DNA of 64,000 bases from Nocardia asteroides. GTDB lineage: Bacteria; Actinomycetota; Actinomycetes; Mycobacteriales; Mycobacteriaceae. This document shows positions 1 through 10,337 of the stretch, piece by piece. The stretch covers positions 4,268,001-4,332,000 of the forward strand of contig NZ_LR134352.1 of NCBI RefSeq assembly GCF_900637185.1, written 5' to 3'. The notes beneath the pieces were generated by a model. That model saw only the letters and a list, made by a program, of their open reading frames with translations. It made no database searches and was not told the DNA's origin. The position numbers and the translations under genes were made by a program. How positions within the stretch are numbered: position 1 is the stretch's first letter; every line of letters begins with the position of its first letter.

Positions 1-42
1 TCGTTCCGGCGCGCGACGCGCCGTCAGGCCACGGGAGGCAGG

Positions 43-1536
43 ATGTCGATGGTCCCCCAGGATGCTCGCGTTGCCGCCATCCGCAGCATCCTGACCCGGC
101 TGGGCAAGTACTCGGGTCTGAGCGCAGAACGCCTGCGGCACACCGAGATCGACGCCGCACCCCTGCTCGAGCTGCTGCCGGTGCGCCGTCACGCCCGGCG
201 CGCCGGGGTGAGCGCGGAGGCCTCGATCCTGCCGGTGGTCCGCGAGGTCGCCCAGTGGCTGCCGCCGACCGATCGGCTCATCGTCGACGCGGCGCTCTCG
301 CTCGGCCTGTTCCGCGACCGGCCCGGCGTCGGTATCGATGTCGAACGCCTGTATGCGGACAACCTCGGGGAACGTCGAGAGGCCTTGACCGAGCAGTGGG
401 TGGCGCTGCACACCCTGCTCGATGTGGATCCGGTGCCCGAGGCGCCCACGGTCAAACGCCTGCGCACCGTCGCCGAGCACGGGGCGTTCACCGCGCTGGC
501 CGGACTGCTCGCCACCGACTCGGGCTATCCGATGGCGGGACCGGCGACGGGGCATCCCGCCGAGACCGCGCCCGCACCACGCGGGGTCGTCACCGTGGTG
601 GGTGACGCCGTCATCGACCACCTGTACCGGGTCGACGCGTTCCCCGCCGCCGACAGCGCCGCCAACGGCAGCTTCATCGGCCATCCCGGCGGCAAGGGAC
701 TCAACCGTGCCGTCGCCGCGGCCCGCCTCGGCATCGACGTGCACCTGGTCTCGGCGGTCGGTGGCGACGAATACGGCCGCCGCATCCTGGAGTTCATCGA
801 GTCCGAGCGGGTGCATCTGGACCTGATCAAGGTCGTGCCGTTCGCGCCGTCGCTGGTCACCGCCGTCGTGCTGACCCCGAGCGGGGAATCGCGCATGATC
901 GGCTGCCGCGACAGCCGCGTGCAACTGCAGGACGAGGACGTGCACCGCGCCGAACTGCAGAACGCGCTGGCCGCCTCCGATGTGGTGATCCTGAGCTTCG
1001 AGCAGCCGCCCGCCATCATCGAGCAGGTGCTGGCGGTGGTCTCGCGGATGCACCCCAAGCCGCCGGTCATCGTCTGCCCCACCCCGTCGATGGCGGTCCC
1101 GCAGAGCCTCTACCAGCATCTGGGCGCCGTCGACTATCTCGTGGGCACCGCCGCCGAACTGGCGGCGCTGCTGCCCGACGTGCCCGCCGAATCCGCCGCC
1201 GACATCGCCCGGCTGCTGCGCGGCCTCGGCGTCGGCACAGTGTGCACGGTCGAGAACTTCCGGTGCACCGTCGCCGCCGACACGGTCGACACCGTGGTCG
1301 ATCATTTCCCGCAGGTGCTCAAGGCCTCCGTCGGCGCCGCGGCCGCCTTCACCGGCGCCCTCGCCTACCGGATCGTCACCGCCCGATCCCCGCTCGGCGC
1401 AGCCGATTACGTGTGGGCCACCGCGGCCATGATCCCGACGCAGAAGCTGGGCGCGGTGGCGGCCTCGATGCCCTCGGTCGACGAGATCGACCGCATCGTG
1501 CGGCTGTACGCGCCGCCCGTGGTGGGCCGGGGGTAA
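43..1536 (+). CDS. PfkB-fold carbohydrate kinase-like protein, catalytic Asp missing
   Basis: A 497-residue protein. About 180 N-terminal residues, largely helical and unrecognised, precede a PfkB/ribokinase fold that begins near the GVVTVVGDAVIDHLYRVD segment. The sugar-binding motif GGKGLN is present near residue 216. The second PfkB signature normally reads GAGD before a Phe; here residues 431-434 read G-A-A-A before Phe436, so the position of the catalytic base (Asp) is Ala434. Family knowledge says this Asp activates the substrate hydroxyl, so I infer weak or no kinase activity and perhaps a sugar- or nucleoside-sensing role. The start is supported by GGGAGG at 33-38. The gene lies 73 bp upstream of the ribA-like gene on the same strand. 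Confidence 0.8.
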   Translation: MSMVPQDARVAAIRSILTRLGKYSGLSAERLRHTEIDAAPLLELLPVRRHARRAGVSAEASILPVVREVAQWLPPTDRLIVDAALSLGLFRDRPGVGIDVERLYADNLGERREALTEQWVALHTLLDVDPVPEAPTVKRLRTVAEHGAFTALAGLLATDSGYPMAGPATGHPAETAPAPRGVVTVVGDAVIDHLYRVDAFPAADSAANGSFIGHPGGKGLNRAVAAARLGIDVHLVSAVGGDEYGRRILEFIESERVHLDLIKVVPFAPSLVTAVVLTPSGESRMIGCRDSRVQLQDEDVHRAELQNALAASDVVILSFEQPPAIIEQVLAVVSRMHPKPPVIVCPTPSMAVPQSLYQHLGAVDYLVGTAAELAALLPDVPAESAADIARLLRGLGVGTVCTVENFRCTVAADTVDTVVDHFPQVLKASVGAAAAFTGALAYRIVTARSPLGAADYVWATAAMIPTQKLGAVAASMPSVDEIDRIVRLYAPPVVGRG

Positions 1537-1609
1537 AGTCGCGGCGTTCCGCTCGCACGCCCTGTCCGACAACGGCGGTCGCGCCGCCCTGTCCCCACCC
1601 GGAGGATCG

Positions 1610-2296
1610 TTGACCCTACTGTCGTTCGGCAGTGCCAGATCCACCCGCGCCGGTGCCGACACCGCGCACCGGCTGGGACGCCGGGGCAGCGATCTGCCGT
1701 TGCGGGTCGTCGAGATCGCCGACCCCACCGATGGCGGTCACCTGCTGATCTTCGGCGAACCGCGCGACGGCTGCCTGGTCCGGGTGCACTCACGCTGCCT
1801 CTACGGCGAGGGTCTGGGCTCCGACGACTGCGACTGCGGCGCCGAGCTCACCGAGTCGATGGACCGCATCCAGGCCGAGGGCGCCGGGGTACTGGCCTAC
1901 CTCGATCAGGAGGGTCGGGGCGCGGGCCTGATCTGGAAGGCCCGGGGATACCGGGAGAGCGAACTGTCCGGGGCGGACACCTTCGACAGCTACGAGCGCC
2001 TCGGTCTCGACGCCGATGCCCGCCGCTACGACGCCGCCGCGAGCGCGGTGCGCGCCCTGGGCCTGTCCCGGGTGCGGCTGCTCACCAACAATCCCGACAA
2101 GTGCCGAGCGCTGACCGACGCGGGCATCGATGTCGACCCGGTGGCGCTCACCATCACCCTGCACAGCGCGCGGGGACGCCGATATCTGCAGGCCAAGCGG
2201 CGGCATCGCCGGCACACGATCCCGGCCGACCCGGCCGTCGAGGCGGTGCCGGCCACCCCGCCCGCGTCCTGGTGGCGGCCACGTCGTCGGCCGTAA
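1610..2296 (+). CDS. ribA: GTP cyclohydrolase II (RibA-type)
   Basis: A 228-residue stand-alone GTP cyclohydrolase II. This family opens GTP to 2,5-diamino-6-ribosylamino-pyrimidinone 5'-phosphate, the first step of riboflavin and some deazapurine pathways. The zinc ligands are Cys63, Cys74 and Cys76 in a C-x10-C-x-C spacing, matching the E. coli enzyme. The DQEGRGAG and KARGY segments carry the conserved catalytic region including Tyr, and LLTNNP follows. The start is TTG, chosen because GGAGG lies at 1601-1605. No DHBP synthase domain is fused, unlike the usual mycobacterial bifunctional enzyme, so this may be a second or specialised copy. The C-terminus is an Arg/Pro-rich tail of about 30 residues. 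Confidence 0.85.
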   Translation: MTLLSFGSARSTRAGADTAHRLGRRGSDLPLRVVEIADPTDGGHLLIFGEPRDGCLVRVHSRCLYGEGLGSDDCDCGAELTESMDRIQAEGAGVLAYLDQEGRGAGLIWKARGYRESELSGADTFDSYERLGLDADARRYDAAASAVRALGLSRVRLLTNNPDKCRALTDAGIDVDPVALTITLHSARGRRYLQAKRRHRRHTIPADPAVEAVPATPPASWWRPRRRP

Positions 2297-2429
2297 CCCA
2301 TGTCTCAATCCCGTATGTCCGGTTACGATAAGTGAGCCGCGCCACTCTCGACGCCCTCAGCTCGAGACGATGAGACAGATTCACTCGCATTGGCTCGGCA
2401 TCCGGAACGGCCTATTCGGGAACAGGGAT

Positions 2430-4256
<1,827 letters not shown>

Positions 4257-4269
4257 GCCCGAAACCAGC

Positions 4270-4302
4270 GGTGGCCCCGGGAGTTCGACTCCCGGGGCCA
4301 CC
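4270..4302. terminator. Perfect bidirectional intrinsic terminator
   Basis: A perfect inverted repeat: the 15-bp arms 4270-4284 and 4288-4302 are exact complements around the 3-nt loop TCG. It sits between the convergent fadD and PEBP stops, so it can serve both strands. No U-tract follows, which is common for actinobacterial hairpins. Confidence 0.85.
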
Positions 4303-4314
4303 GTCGTGTCCGGC

Positions 4315-4842
4315 TCAGTTCTGCTCGTAGGTGCCGATCAGCGTGGCCCGGCCCAGCGAGTGGAAGAACAGGTTGAAGCCCAGGTAGGCCGGTGTCGCGT
4401 CCGGTCCGACCTCCAGTTCGGGCACGTCGACGGCGTGCACCACCACGAAGTAGCGGTGCGGGCCATGGCCTTTCGGCGGGGAGGCGCCGACGAAGCCGGG
4501 GAAGCCGCCGTCGTTGCGCAGGCTCACCGCGCCGGCGGGCAGGGTGCCGCCTTCGGAGCCCGCGCCGGTGTCGAGGGAGGTGACCGAGGCCGGGATGTTG
4601 GCCACGGCCCAGTGCCAGAAGCCCGAGGCGGTCGGCGCGTCCGGGTCGAACACGGTGACCGCGAAGCTCTGGGTGCCCTCCGGGAAGCCGGACCAGCTCA
4701 GCTGCGGCGAGATGTCCTTGCCGCCCGAGCCGAACACCCCGGAGACCTGGTCGTTGGCCAACGGCTGACCGTCGGTGATGTCGGCGGAGGTGACGGTGAA
4801 CGACGGAACCTGCGGGAGTGCGTCATACGGGTTGTAGCTCAT
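4315..4842 (-). CDS. YbhB/YbcL-family Raf kinase inhibitor-like protein (PEBP fold)
   Basis: A 175-residue phosphatidylethanolamine-binding-protein-like protein. The family hallmarks are present: [12 protein letters not shown], the [14 protein letters not shown] segment (ligand-pocket Asp and His) and [12 protein letters not shown]. There is no signal peptide, so it is probably cytosolic. Bacterial members bind small ligands and their roles are mostly unknown. The reverse strand has GGAGAA just before the ATG. It is 27 bp upstream, in transcription order downstream, of the M20 peptidase gene and may be co-transcribed with it. Confidence 0.9.
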   Translation of the reverse strand: MSYNPYDALPQVPSFTVTSADITDGQPLANDQVSGVFGSGGKDISPQLSWSGFPEGTQSFAVTVFDPDAPTASGFWHWAVANIPASVTSLDTGAGSEGGTLPAGAVSLRNDGGFPGFVGASPPKGHGPHRYFVVVHAVDVPELEVGPDATPAYLGFNLFFHSLGRATLIGTYEQN

Positions 4843-4869
4843 GGGTTCTCCGATTCGTGGCGTCGAGGC

Positions 4870-6261
4870 TCAGCTGTGCAGGAGGAAGTGTTCCAGTACC
4901 CGGGTGCCGAATTCCAGTGACTGCACCGGCACCCGTTCGTCCACCCCGTGGAACAGGGCGGTGAAGTCCAGCTCCGGCGGCAGCTGCAGTGGCGCGAAGC
5001 CGAAACAGCGGATGCCCAGGCGCGCGAACGCTTTCGCGTCGGTGCCGCCGGAGAGCATGTAGGGCACGGTGCGCCCGTTGGCGTCGTGGGCGAGCACCGC
5101 GTCGTTCATCGCGTCGACGAGGTGACCGTCGAAGGTGGTCTCGTAGGAGTCGAGCTTGGTGATCCACTCGCGCTCGACGTCGGGGCCGATCAGCTCGTCG
5201 ACCTCGCGTTCGAACGCGGCCTGCCTGCCCGGTACCACCCGGCAGTCGACCACGGCCTCGGCGGTCTGCGGAATCACGTTGGCCTTGTAACCGGCCTGCA
5301 GCATCGTCGGGTTGGCGGTGTCGCGCAGGGTGGCGCCGATGATGCGGGAGATGGTGCCCAGTTTGGCGAGCTGGCCTTCGATGTCGGGGCCTTCGGGGTC
5401 GAACTGCAGCCCGCTCTCCTCGCTGACAGCGGCGAGGAATTCGGCGACCGAGTCCGACAGCACCACCGGGAAAGTGTGCCTGCCCAGCCGGGCGACGGCC
5501 TCGGCCAGGATGGTGACGGCGTTGTCGTCGTGCAGGAACGAGCCGTGCCCGGCGCGGGCCTTGGCCCGCAACCGCATCCAGCCCAGCCCCTTCTCGGCGG
5601 TCTCGACCAAATAGAGCCTGCGTTCGGTGCCGTCGGGGCGGGGCACGGTCAGCGAGAACCCGCCGACCTCACCGACCGCCTCGGTGACGCCGTCGAACAG
5701 GTCGGGCCGGTTGTCGACGAGCCACTGCGAGCCCCAGCGGCCGCCGTTCTCCTCGTCGGCCAGGAACGCGAACACCAGGTCGCGGGGCGGGACGGTGCCC
5801 TCGGCCTTGAACTGGCGGGCCAGGGCCAGCGTCATGCCGACCATGTCCTTCATGTCGATCGCGCCGCGTCCCCAGACGTAGCCGTCGCGGACCGCGCCGG
5901 AGAACGGGTGCACACTCCAGTCGGCGGCCTCGGCGGGCACGACGTCGAGGTGGCCGTGGATCATCAGCGCGCCGCGCCCGGAGTCGGCGCCCTTCAGCCG
6001 CGCGAAGACGTTGCCGCGGCCGGGCGCGCCGGACTCGACGTACTCGGTCTCGTAGCCGACCTCCCGCAGTTGCGCGGCCACCCATTCGGCGCACTCGCGT
6101 TCGCCCTTGGTGGTCGCCAGTTCGCCGGTGTTGGAGGTGTCGAACCGGATCAGCGCACTGACCAGCTCCACCACCTCGTCCACCGCGCGGGACCGTCCGT
6201 TCGAACCAGAACTCTCGCCAGATGCCGACACGTCCCCTTTCCTACCACCCCGGCGACCCAC
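4870..6261 (-). CDS. M20/M28-type dizinc metallopeptidase (ArgE/DapE/carboxypeptidase family)
   Basis: A 463-residue M20 peptidase that probably hydrolyses a peptide or N-acyl-amino acid bond in the cytosol. Metal and catalytic motifs in order are the GHLDVVP segment (His104, Asp106), GRGAIDMKDM and ADEENGG, then a dimerisation domain and a C-terminal metal His in the LSGGTDAKAFARLGI region. It resembles the mycobacterial M20 peptidases annotated as Rv2141c-like. The start is uncertain: ATG at 6261 has an AGGGGAG touching it, while GTG at 6231 follows AAAGGGG and would give 453 residues. The substrate cannot be read from sequence. Confidence 0.9.
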   Translation of the reverse strand: MGRRGGRKGDVSASGESSGSNGRSRAVDEVVELVSALIRFDTSNTGELATTKGERECAEWVAAQLREVGYETEYVESGAPGRGNVFARLKGADSGRGALMIHGHLDVVPAEAADWSVHPFSGAVRDGYVWGRGAIDMKDMVGMTLALARQFKAEGTVPPRDLVFAFLADEENGGRWGSQWLVDNRPDLFDGVTEAVGEVGGFSLTVPRPDGTERRLYLVETAEKGLGWMRLRAKARAGHGSFLHDDNAVTILAEAVARLGRHTFPVVLSDSVAEFLAAVSEESGLQFDPEGPDIEGQLAKLGTISRIIGATLRDTANPTMLQAGYKANVIPQTAEAVVDCRVVPGRQAAFEREVDELIGPDVEREWITKLDSYETTFDGHLVDAMNDAVLAHDANGRTVPYMLSGGTDAKAFARLGIRCFGFAPLQLPPELDFTALFHGVDERVPVQSLEFGTRVLEHFLLHS

Positions 6262-6377
6262 CCCGCGTCATCTCCCCTGGCTCCCGCGTATTCCGCCGCT
6301 GGTGGCGACTACGGCTCGGGCTGAGCCGAATTCCGGACGATTCGCGCGTGGACGGCGTGCCGTGTTTGGCTGGTGCG

Positions 6378-7334
6378 GTGAGAGCGCAGGTCGTACGGGT
6401 CGGGACGCTGCTGCTGGCGGGTGCCGCGACGGCGGCCGGCGCCGCGGGAGTGGCGCTGCACCTCTTCGGCGGGCCGGTACTCGAGCCGGTGGTGCTCGCC
6501 GCGTCGGGGGCGCCCTATCTCATGGGCGGCGCGCTCGTCGGGGCGGTCGGGTTCGCGGCGGCCCGCCAGTGGGTGGGCACCGGAGTCGCGGTGCTGGTCC
6601 TCGCGGTCGGCGTGGCTACGCAGGTGCCGCTGTATCTGGCCGACGAACCCGGCCCCGGGGTGCCGATCACGGTGATGCAGGCCAATCTGCTCTTCGACGG
6701 CGCCGATCCGGCCGCGCTCGTCGAGCAGGTCCGGGCCCGTGAGGTCGCGGTGCTGACCGTCAACGAACTGACCCGCACCGCCGTGGCCGATCTCGAACGC
6801 GCGGGGCTGGACGAGCTGCTGCCGCACCGCTACCTCGCGCCCGGGCAGACCGCGAGCGGCACCGGGATCTGGAGCCGGTTTCCGCTGTCGGACACCGTCG
6901 AATACGACGGCTACGTGCTGAACCAGATCTCGGCGACGGCCACCGTCCCCGAGGTCGGGCCGGTCTCGATCTATGCCGTGCACCCGGTGCCGCCGGTCTA
7001 CGACACCGGGGTGTGGGCCGAGGAGCTGTCGCGCCTGGGCGAGGTGCTGGGCCGGGCACCCGCCGATCGTCCGGTGATCGTGGGCGGCGACTTCAACGCC
7101 ACCTACGACCACGCCCGCTTCCGGGGCCTGGCCTCGGGCCGCTTCGCCGACGCCGCCGCGCAGGCCGGGGCCGGTCATCTGGTGACGTATCCGACCGACA
7201 AGCGGCTGCCCCCGCTGGTCGGCATCGACCACATCCTGCTGGCCGGTGCGACGGCCACCGCGGTCGGCACTGTCGACCTTCCCGGCGCCGACCACCGGGC
7301 GCTGGTGGCCGAGATCGTGCTCGACGGCCGCTAA
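6378..7334 (+). CDS. Membrane-anchored endonuclease/exonuclease/phosphatase (EEP) family protein
   Basis: About 318 residues. The N-terminus has three hydrophobic segments (residues ~8-30, ~38-55 and ~60-78), followed by an EEP catalytic domain, probably facing outside. The catalytic motifs are VMQANLL, VLTVNELT (usually NE for metal binding), GGDFNATYDH near residue 236, GIDHILL and the terminal ADHRALVAEI. Family members cleave phosphodiesters of nucleic acids, inositides or sphingolipids, and the substrate here is unknown. The start is unclear because the frame opens upstream; GTG at 6378 puts the first membrane segment at the N-terminus. The stop overlaps the convergent TetR stop by 4 bp. 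Confidence 0.82.
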   Translation: MRAQVVRVGTLLLAGAATAAGAAGVALHLFGGPVLEPVVLAASGAPYLMGGALVGAVGFAAARQWVGTGVAVLVLAVGVATQVPLYLADEPGPGVPITVMQANLLFDGADPAALVEQVRAREVAVLTVNELTRTAVADLERAGLDELLPHRYLAPGQTASGTGIWSRFPLSDTVEYDGYVLNQISATATVPEVGPVSIYAVHPVPPVYDTGVWAEELSRLGEVLGRAPADRPVIVGGDFNATYDHARFRGLASGRFADAAAQAGAGHLVTYPTDKRLPPLVGIDHILLAGATATAVGTVDLPGADHRALVAEIVLDGR

Positions 7335-7936
7335 CCCGCCTGCGAGGGGGCGCCGGCCAGCAGCGCGTCGATGCGCGCGCCGACCGCACGGCCCGCCGCG
7401 TGCAGCGGTTCGGCCGAACGCAGCGTGCGGCCCAGCACGAACGCGCCCTCCAGCGCGCACAGCAGGCCGACGACGAGATCGCGGGCGTCGGCGGTGCCCA
7501 GTCCGCGGCGCTCGAAATAGGCGGTGCCCTGGTCGATCCAGTCGGCCACCACCTCGGCGGCCACCGCGCGCAGGGCGGGTTCGCTGTCGGCGATCTCGCC
7601 GGCGACCGTGCCGACCGGGCACATGTTCATCCAGCCGGACTCCTCGAGGGTGCGGGCGGCGTCGGCGAAGGCGGCGGGCACGGCGGTGCGCAGGTCGTCG
7701 TGCGGGTCCATGAGCAGCGGGAGCAGCTGGATGTACGCCGCGCCGGACGTGCGTAGTGCCTCGGCCGCGATCTGCACCTTGCCGTGCGGGAAGTGGTGGT
7801 AGAGCGAGCCCATCGGCGCGGCGGCGGCCGCGGTGATCTGTTTGACGGTGATAGCGCTGTAGCCCTGGGTGCGCAGCAGTTCGGCCACCGCGACGACCAG
7901 GCGATCCCGCGTGGCCGTTGACATCTTCTCGCTCAC
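7331..7936 (-). CDS. TetR/AcrR-family regulator
   Basis: A 201-residue regulator with an N-terminal TetR helix-turn-helix (ITVKQITAAAAAPMGSLYHHF) and a LmrA/YxaF-type C-terminal region (WMNMCPVGTVAGEIAD). It is divergent from the alpha/beta hydrolase gene, with a repeated and palindromic TAGAGC site between them, so it very likely represses itself and the hydrolase. A second in-frame ATG lies four codons downstream and could be used. Confidence 0.93.
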   Translation of the reverse strand: MSEKMSTATRDRLVVAVAELLRTQGYSAITVKQITAAAAAPMGSLYHHFPHGKVQIAAEALRTSGAAYIQLLPLLMDPHDDLRTAVPAAFADAARTLEESGWMNMCPVGTVAGEIADSEPALRAVAAEVVADWIDQGTAYFERRGLGTADARDLVVGLLCALEGAFVLGRTLRSAEPLHAAGRAVGARIDALLAGAPSQAG

Positions 7937-7946
7937 CGTTCCAGAC

Positions 7947-7976
7947 TAGAGCAAATGCACTAGAGCGTTCGCTCTA
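7947..7976. promoter_or_regulatory. TetR operator candidate
   Basis: The intergenic region holds TAGAGC at 7947-7952 and a perfect palindrome at 7961-7976, TAGAGCG-TT-CGCTCTA. The half-site appears three times within 30 bp between the divergent TetR and hydrolase starts. This fits a TetR dimer or pair-of-dimers site. Confidence 0.7.
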
Positions 7977-7993
7977 ACCGTCTGGAGGTTCTC

Positions 7994-8848
7994 ATGCCGA
8001 CCGTCGAACTGCCCGCGGGCCGCGTCCACTACCACGAACGCGGCGACGGCCCACCGGTTGTGCTGCTGCACGGGCTGCTGATGAACCACACGGTGTGGGA
8101 TTCCGTGCTCGATCTGCTGCCCGCCGGGTTCCGCTACGTGCTGCCGGACCTGCCGCTGGGCGCGCATCCCGAACCACTGCGACCGGGCACCGACCTGAGC
8201 CTGCGCGGGCTCAATCAGCTCATCGCCGACTTCCTCGCCGCACTCGACCTGCACGACGTGACCCTGGTGCACTCCGACTGGGGTGGCGGGCTGTTCCTCA
8301 CCGCCTACGGACGCGACGAGCGGGTCGGGCGGCTGATCGTGTTCCCGAGCGAGGCCTTCGACAACTTCCCACCGGGCCTGCCCGGCAAGACCGCCGTCCT
8401 GGCCTCCGTCCTGCCCGGCGGGGTCACCCTGGCCCTGCGTCAGCTGCGGGTGCGGTGGCTGCGCGCCAACCCACTGCTGTTCGGCTGGATGGCGAAGTTC
8501 CCGATCCCCGACGACCTCGTGCACGGCTGGACCGAACCCGGTCTGCGTGATCCCGGTGTCCGCGCCGACGTGCTCGCCTACATGCGGGCCGGGTTCGACA
8601 AGCGGGCCCTGGTGGCCGATACCGAAGCGCTGCGCGAGTTCCCGGGCGAGGCGCTGATCCTGTGGTCGTCGGCGGGCAAGGTGATGCCGCGCGCGCACGG
8701 CCGCCGCCTGGCCGAGCTCATCCCCCGGGCGCGGCTGGTCGAGATCGACGACGCCTATGTGCTGTCGATGCTCGACCAGCCGGCGGCGGTCGCCGCGGCG
8801 GTCACCGAGTTCCTCACCACGACGGCGGCACGACCGGCGGACCGCTGA
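7994..8848 (+). CDS. Alpha/beta-fold hydrolase with Asp at the nucleophile elbow
   Basis: A 284-residue alpha/beta hydrolase. The oxyanion segment VVLLHGLLMN is followed by the elbow VHSDWGGG with Asp95 where serine hydrolases have Ser. This is the arrangement of epoxide hydrolases and haloalkane dehalogenases. The usual late catalytic His is not apparent: the C-terminal stretch reads IDDAYVLSMLDQP. The chemistry is therefore unclear, and the protein may be a divergent dehalogenase/epoxide-hydrolase relative or a non-catalytic member. GGAGG at 7984-7988 supports the start. It is controlled from the shared intergenic region with the divergent TetR gene. Confidence 0.85.
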   Translation: MPTVELPAGRVHYHERGDGPPVVLLHGLLMNHTVWDSVLDLLPAGFRYVLPDLPLGAHPEPLRPGTDLSLRGLNQLIADFLAALDLHDVTLVHSDWGGGLFLTAYGRDERVGRLIVFPSEAFDNFPPGLPGKTAVLASVLPGGVTLALRQLRVRWLRANPLLFGWMAKFPIPDDLVHGWTEPGLRDPGVRADVLAYMRAGFDKRALVADTEALREFPGEALILWSSAGKVMPRAHGRRLAELIPRARLVEIDDAYVLSMLDQPAAVAAAVTEFLTTTAARPADR

Positions 8849-9859
8849 TCAGGTCTGCTGCAGTGGTTCGTAGACGTCGGCGCCCAGGCCGAACGTCCAC
8901 GCGACGCCTTCGCGGGCCGTGCGGGTCGTCGGCGGGACCCGCAGCCAGTACACGCGGTGGGTGCCGTCCGGTTCCGGTGTCGAGTTGACCACCTCGACCA
9001 TGACGACATCCTCGTCGCCGACCAGTTCGATCCGCCAGAGCACGCCGGTCTTGTCGCGATGGATCGGGCGGGCGCCGGATTCGGTGAGGTAGCGGTCGTA
9101 GCCGTAGTGCTCGAGCATGACCCGGCGCAGTTCGGCGTTCTCCTCGTCGCGGATCCGCTGCGGCGTCAAAGACCGCAGGCTGTCGAGGAATTCGGCGGGG
9201 ACCGGCATGCCGCGCCAGGCGTGGAGCGCGAATCCGTCGCGGTAGGCCAGCGCGTGCCCGTCACCGCGGTCGAGCCGGCCCGCCTCGTCGCGGTGCAGTT
9301 CGAGCGGACGTTCCGACAGCACGGCCACGCGCTCGTAGGGCCACCACCAGCCCGCCTCCCTGGCGACCGCGGCCACCCCGGCGAGCGTGCTGCCCGCGGC
9401 GGTGTCGTAGGCGCTGAGCCACGCCGCCTCGTGCTGGCCGAGGACGGCGTCGAGCAGCAACACCCGGATCCGCCGCTCCTGTGCGCGATCACCGCCCGCC
9501 GCCTCGAGCACGCCGGCCCGAATCCGGTCGACGACCGAGCCGGTGACCTCCCACAGGTCCGCGCCGGTGGCCCGCCAATGCGCGCTGTAGCCGTGCGCGC
9601 CGAGCTCGGTATGCAGGCGAGCGCGTTCGGCCGCCCAGGGTCCGCTGCGGATCGTTTCGCGCACGGGTGCGCCGGTCTCGATGCCGGAGCTCAGCAACCG
9701 CACCGCCGCCGACGGGGAATCGGTCCACAGGATCCGCTCCGGTTCGGGCAGCCCGGCACGCGTATAGGCGAGCCGCACACCGGCTTCGGCGCGGGCGCGG
9801 TCACCGGGTCCGGTGGCGGCGGCGATCGCGCGCCAGTCGTCCAAGGGTGTCGTAGTCAT
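8849..9859 (-). CDS. DUF6745-type conserved protein
   Basis: A 336-residue soluble protein of unknown function that resembles the DUF6745 group. The C-terminal half carries AYRDGFALHAWRGMPVPAEFL and a segment ending VYWLRVPP; the N-terminal half is Ala/Arg-rich and helical. There is no signal peptide or membrane segment. The start at 9859 is chosen because ATG overlaps the stop of the upstream small gene (ATGA, 9857-9860), implying translational coupling. The pair is divergent from the STM4015-4011-like cassette, so I infer a functional link with it. No enzymatic motif is recognisable. Confidence 0.75.
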   Translation of the reverse strand: MTTTPLDDWRAIAAATGPGDRARAEAGVRLAYTRAGLPEPERILWTDSPSAAVRLLSSGIETGAPVRETIRSGPWAAERARLHTELGAHGYSAHWRATGADLWEVTGSVVDRIRAGVLEAAGGDRAQERRIRVLLLDAVLGQHEAAWLSAYDTAAGSTLAGVAAVAREAGWWWPYERVAVLSERPLELHRDEAGRLDRGDGHALAYRDGFALHAWRGMPVPAEFLDSLRSLTPQRIRDEENAELRRVMLEHYGYDRYLTESGARPIHRDKTGVLWRIELVGDEDVVMVEVVNSTPEPDGTHRVYWLRVPPTTRTAREGVAWTFGLGADVYEPLQQT

Positions 9860-10185
9860 CAGTCGGCCACCACCCGCACCGAGCCGGGCACGTATTCGCG
9901 TTGCCGCACCACCCGGAACCACCCCTTGGGCAGCACGATGGGGGCGTGCTCCTCGTGCACCACCCGGCCGCCCTCGGGCAGGTGCAGCAGCATCGGACCG
10001 AAAGCGCCCGCCTCCCTGATCAATCGGCCGGGTGCGGCCACGGCGTGGGCGTGTCCGGTGACCTCGCCCAGTGCCAGCACCAGCCTGCCCCGCCCGTCGC
10101 GCCGCTCGCCGTGCGCGGCCGCCGCGCTGTCGGGCACCGCCGCCTCGGCCAGCGGCACGATCAGCACATCGCCTTGTCGATACAT
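9859..10185 (-). CDS. Small conserved protein coupled to the DUF6745 gene
   Basis: A 108-residue protein beginning MYRQGDVLIVPL. A strong GGGAGG precedes the ATG at 10185, and this start excludes a longer frame running upstream. Notable is a His-rich core, GEVTGHAHAV, then LLHLPEGGRVVHEEHAPI and a basic/aromatic GWFRVVRQREYVP. The predicted fold is mostly beta. The clustered histidines could bind metal, but no family function is known to me. It is the first gene of the two-gene divergent arm next to the radical SAM cassette. Confidence 0.75.
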   Translation of the reverse strand: MYRQGDVLIVPLAEAAVPDSAAAAHGERRDGRGRLVLALGEVTGHAHAVAAPGRLIREAGAFGPMLLHLPEGGRVVHEEHAPIVLPKGWFRVVRQREYVPGSVRVVAD

Positions 10186-10337
10186 GATTTTCCTCCCGTC
10201 ACGGCCCGCGACCGCTGCCGTGGCGAGGACGGTAGCGCCAGGGGCCGACAACTCGGCCCGGCGTGCGGATTGTCGGTGCGGCTTGGTAGAAACGCTGCTG
10301 TCACACGGGGTCGCCATGCCGGAAGGGGCGGGAACAC

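Noticed and set aside
1537..1609. FMN riboswitch before the ribA-like gene
   Set aside because: The 73-bp gap is too short and shows none of the RFN-element conserved stretches.
4270..4302. tRNA T-arm-like sequence (GGGAG-TTCGA-CTCCC)
   Set aside because: The whole 33 bp is a perfect 15-bp hairpin with a 3-nt loop, and no anticodon arm, D arm or acceptor partner lies upstream. It is a terminator.
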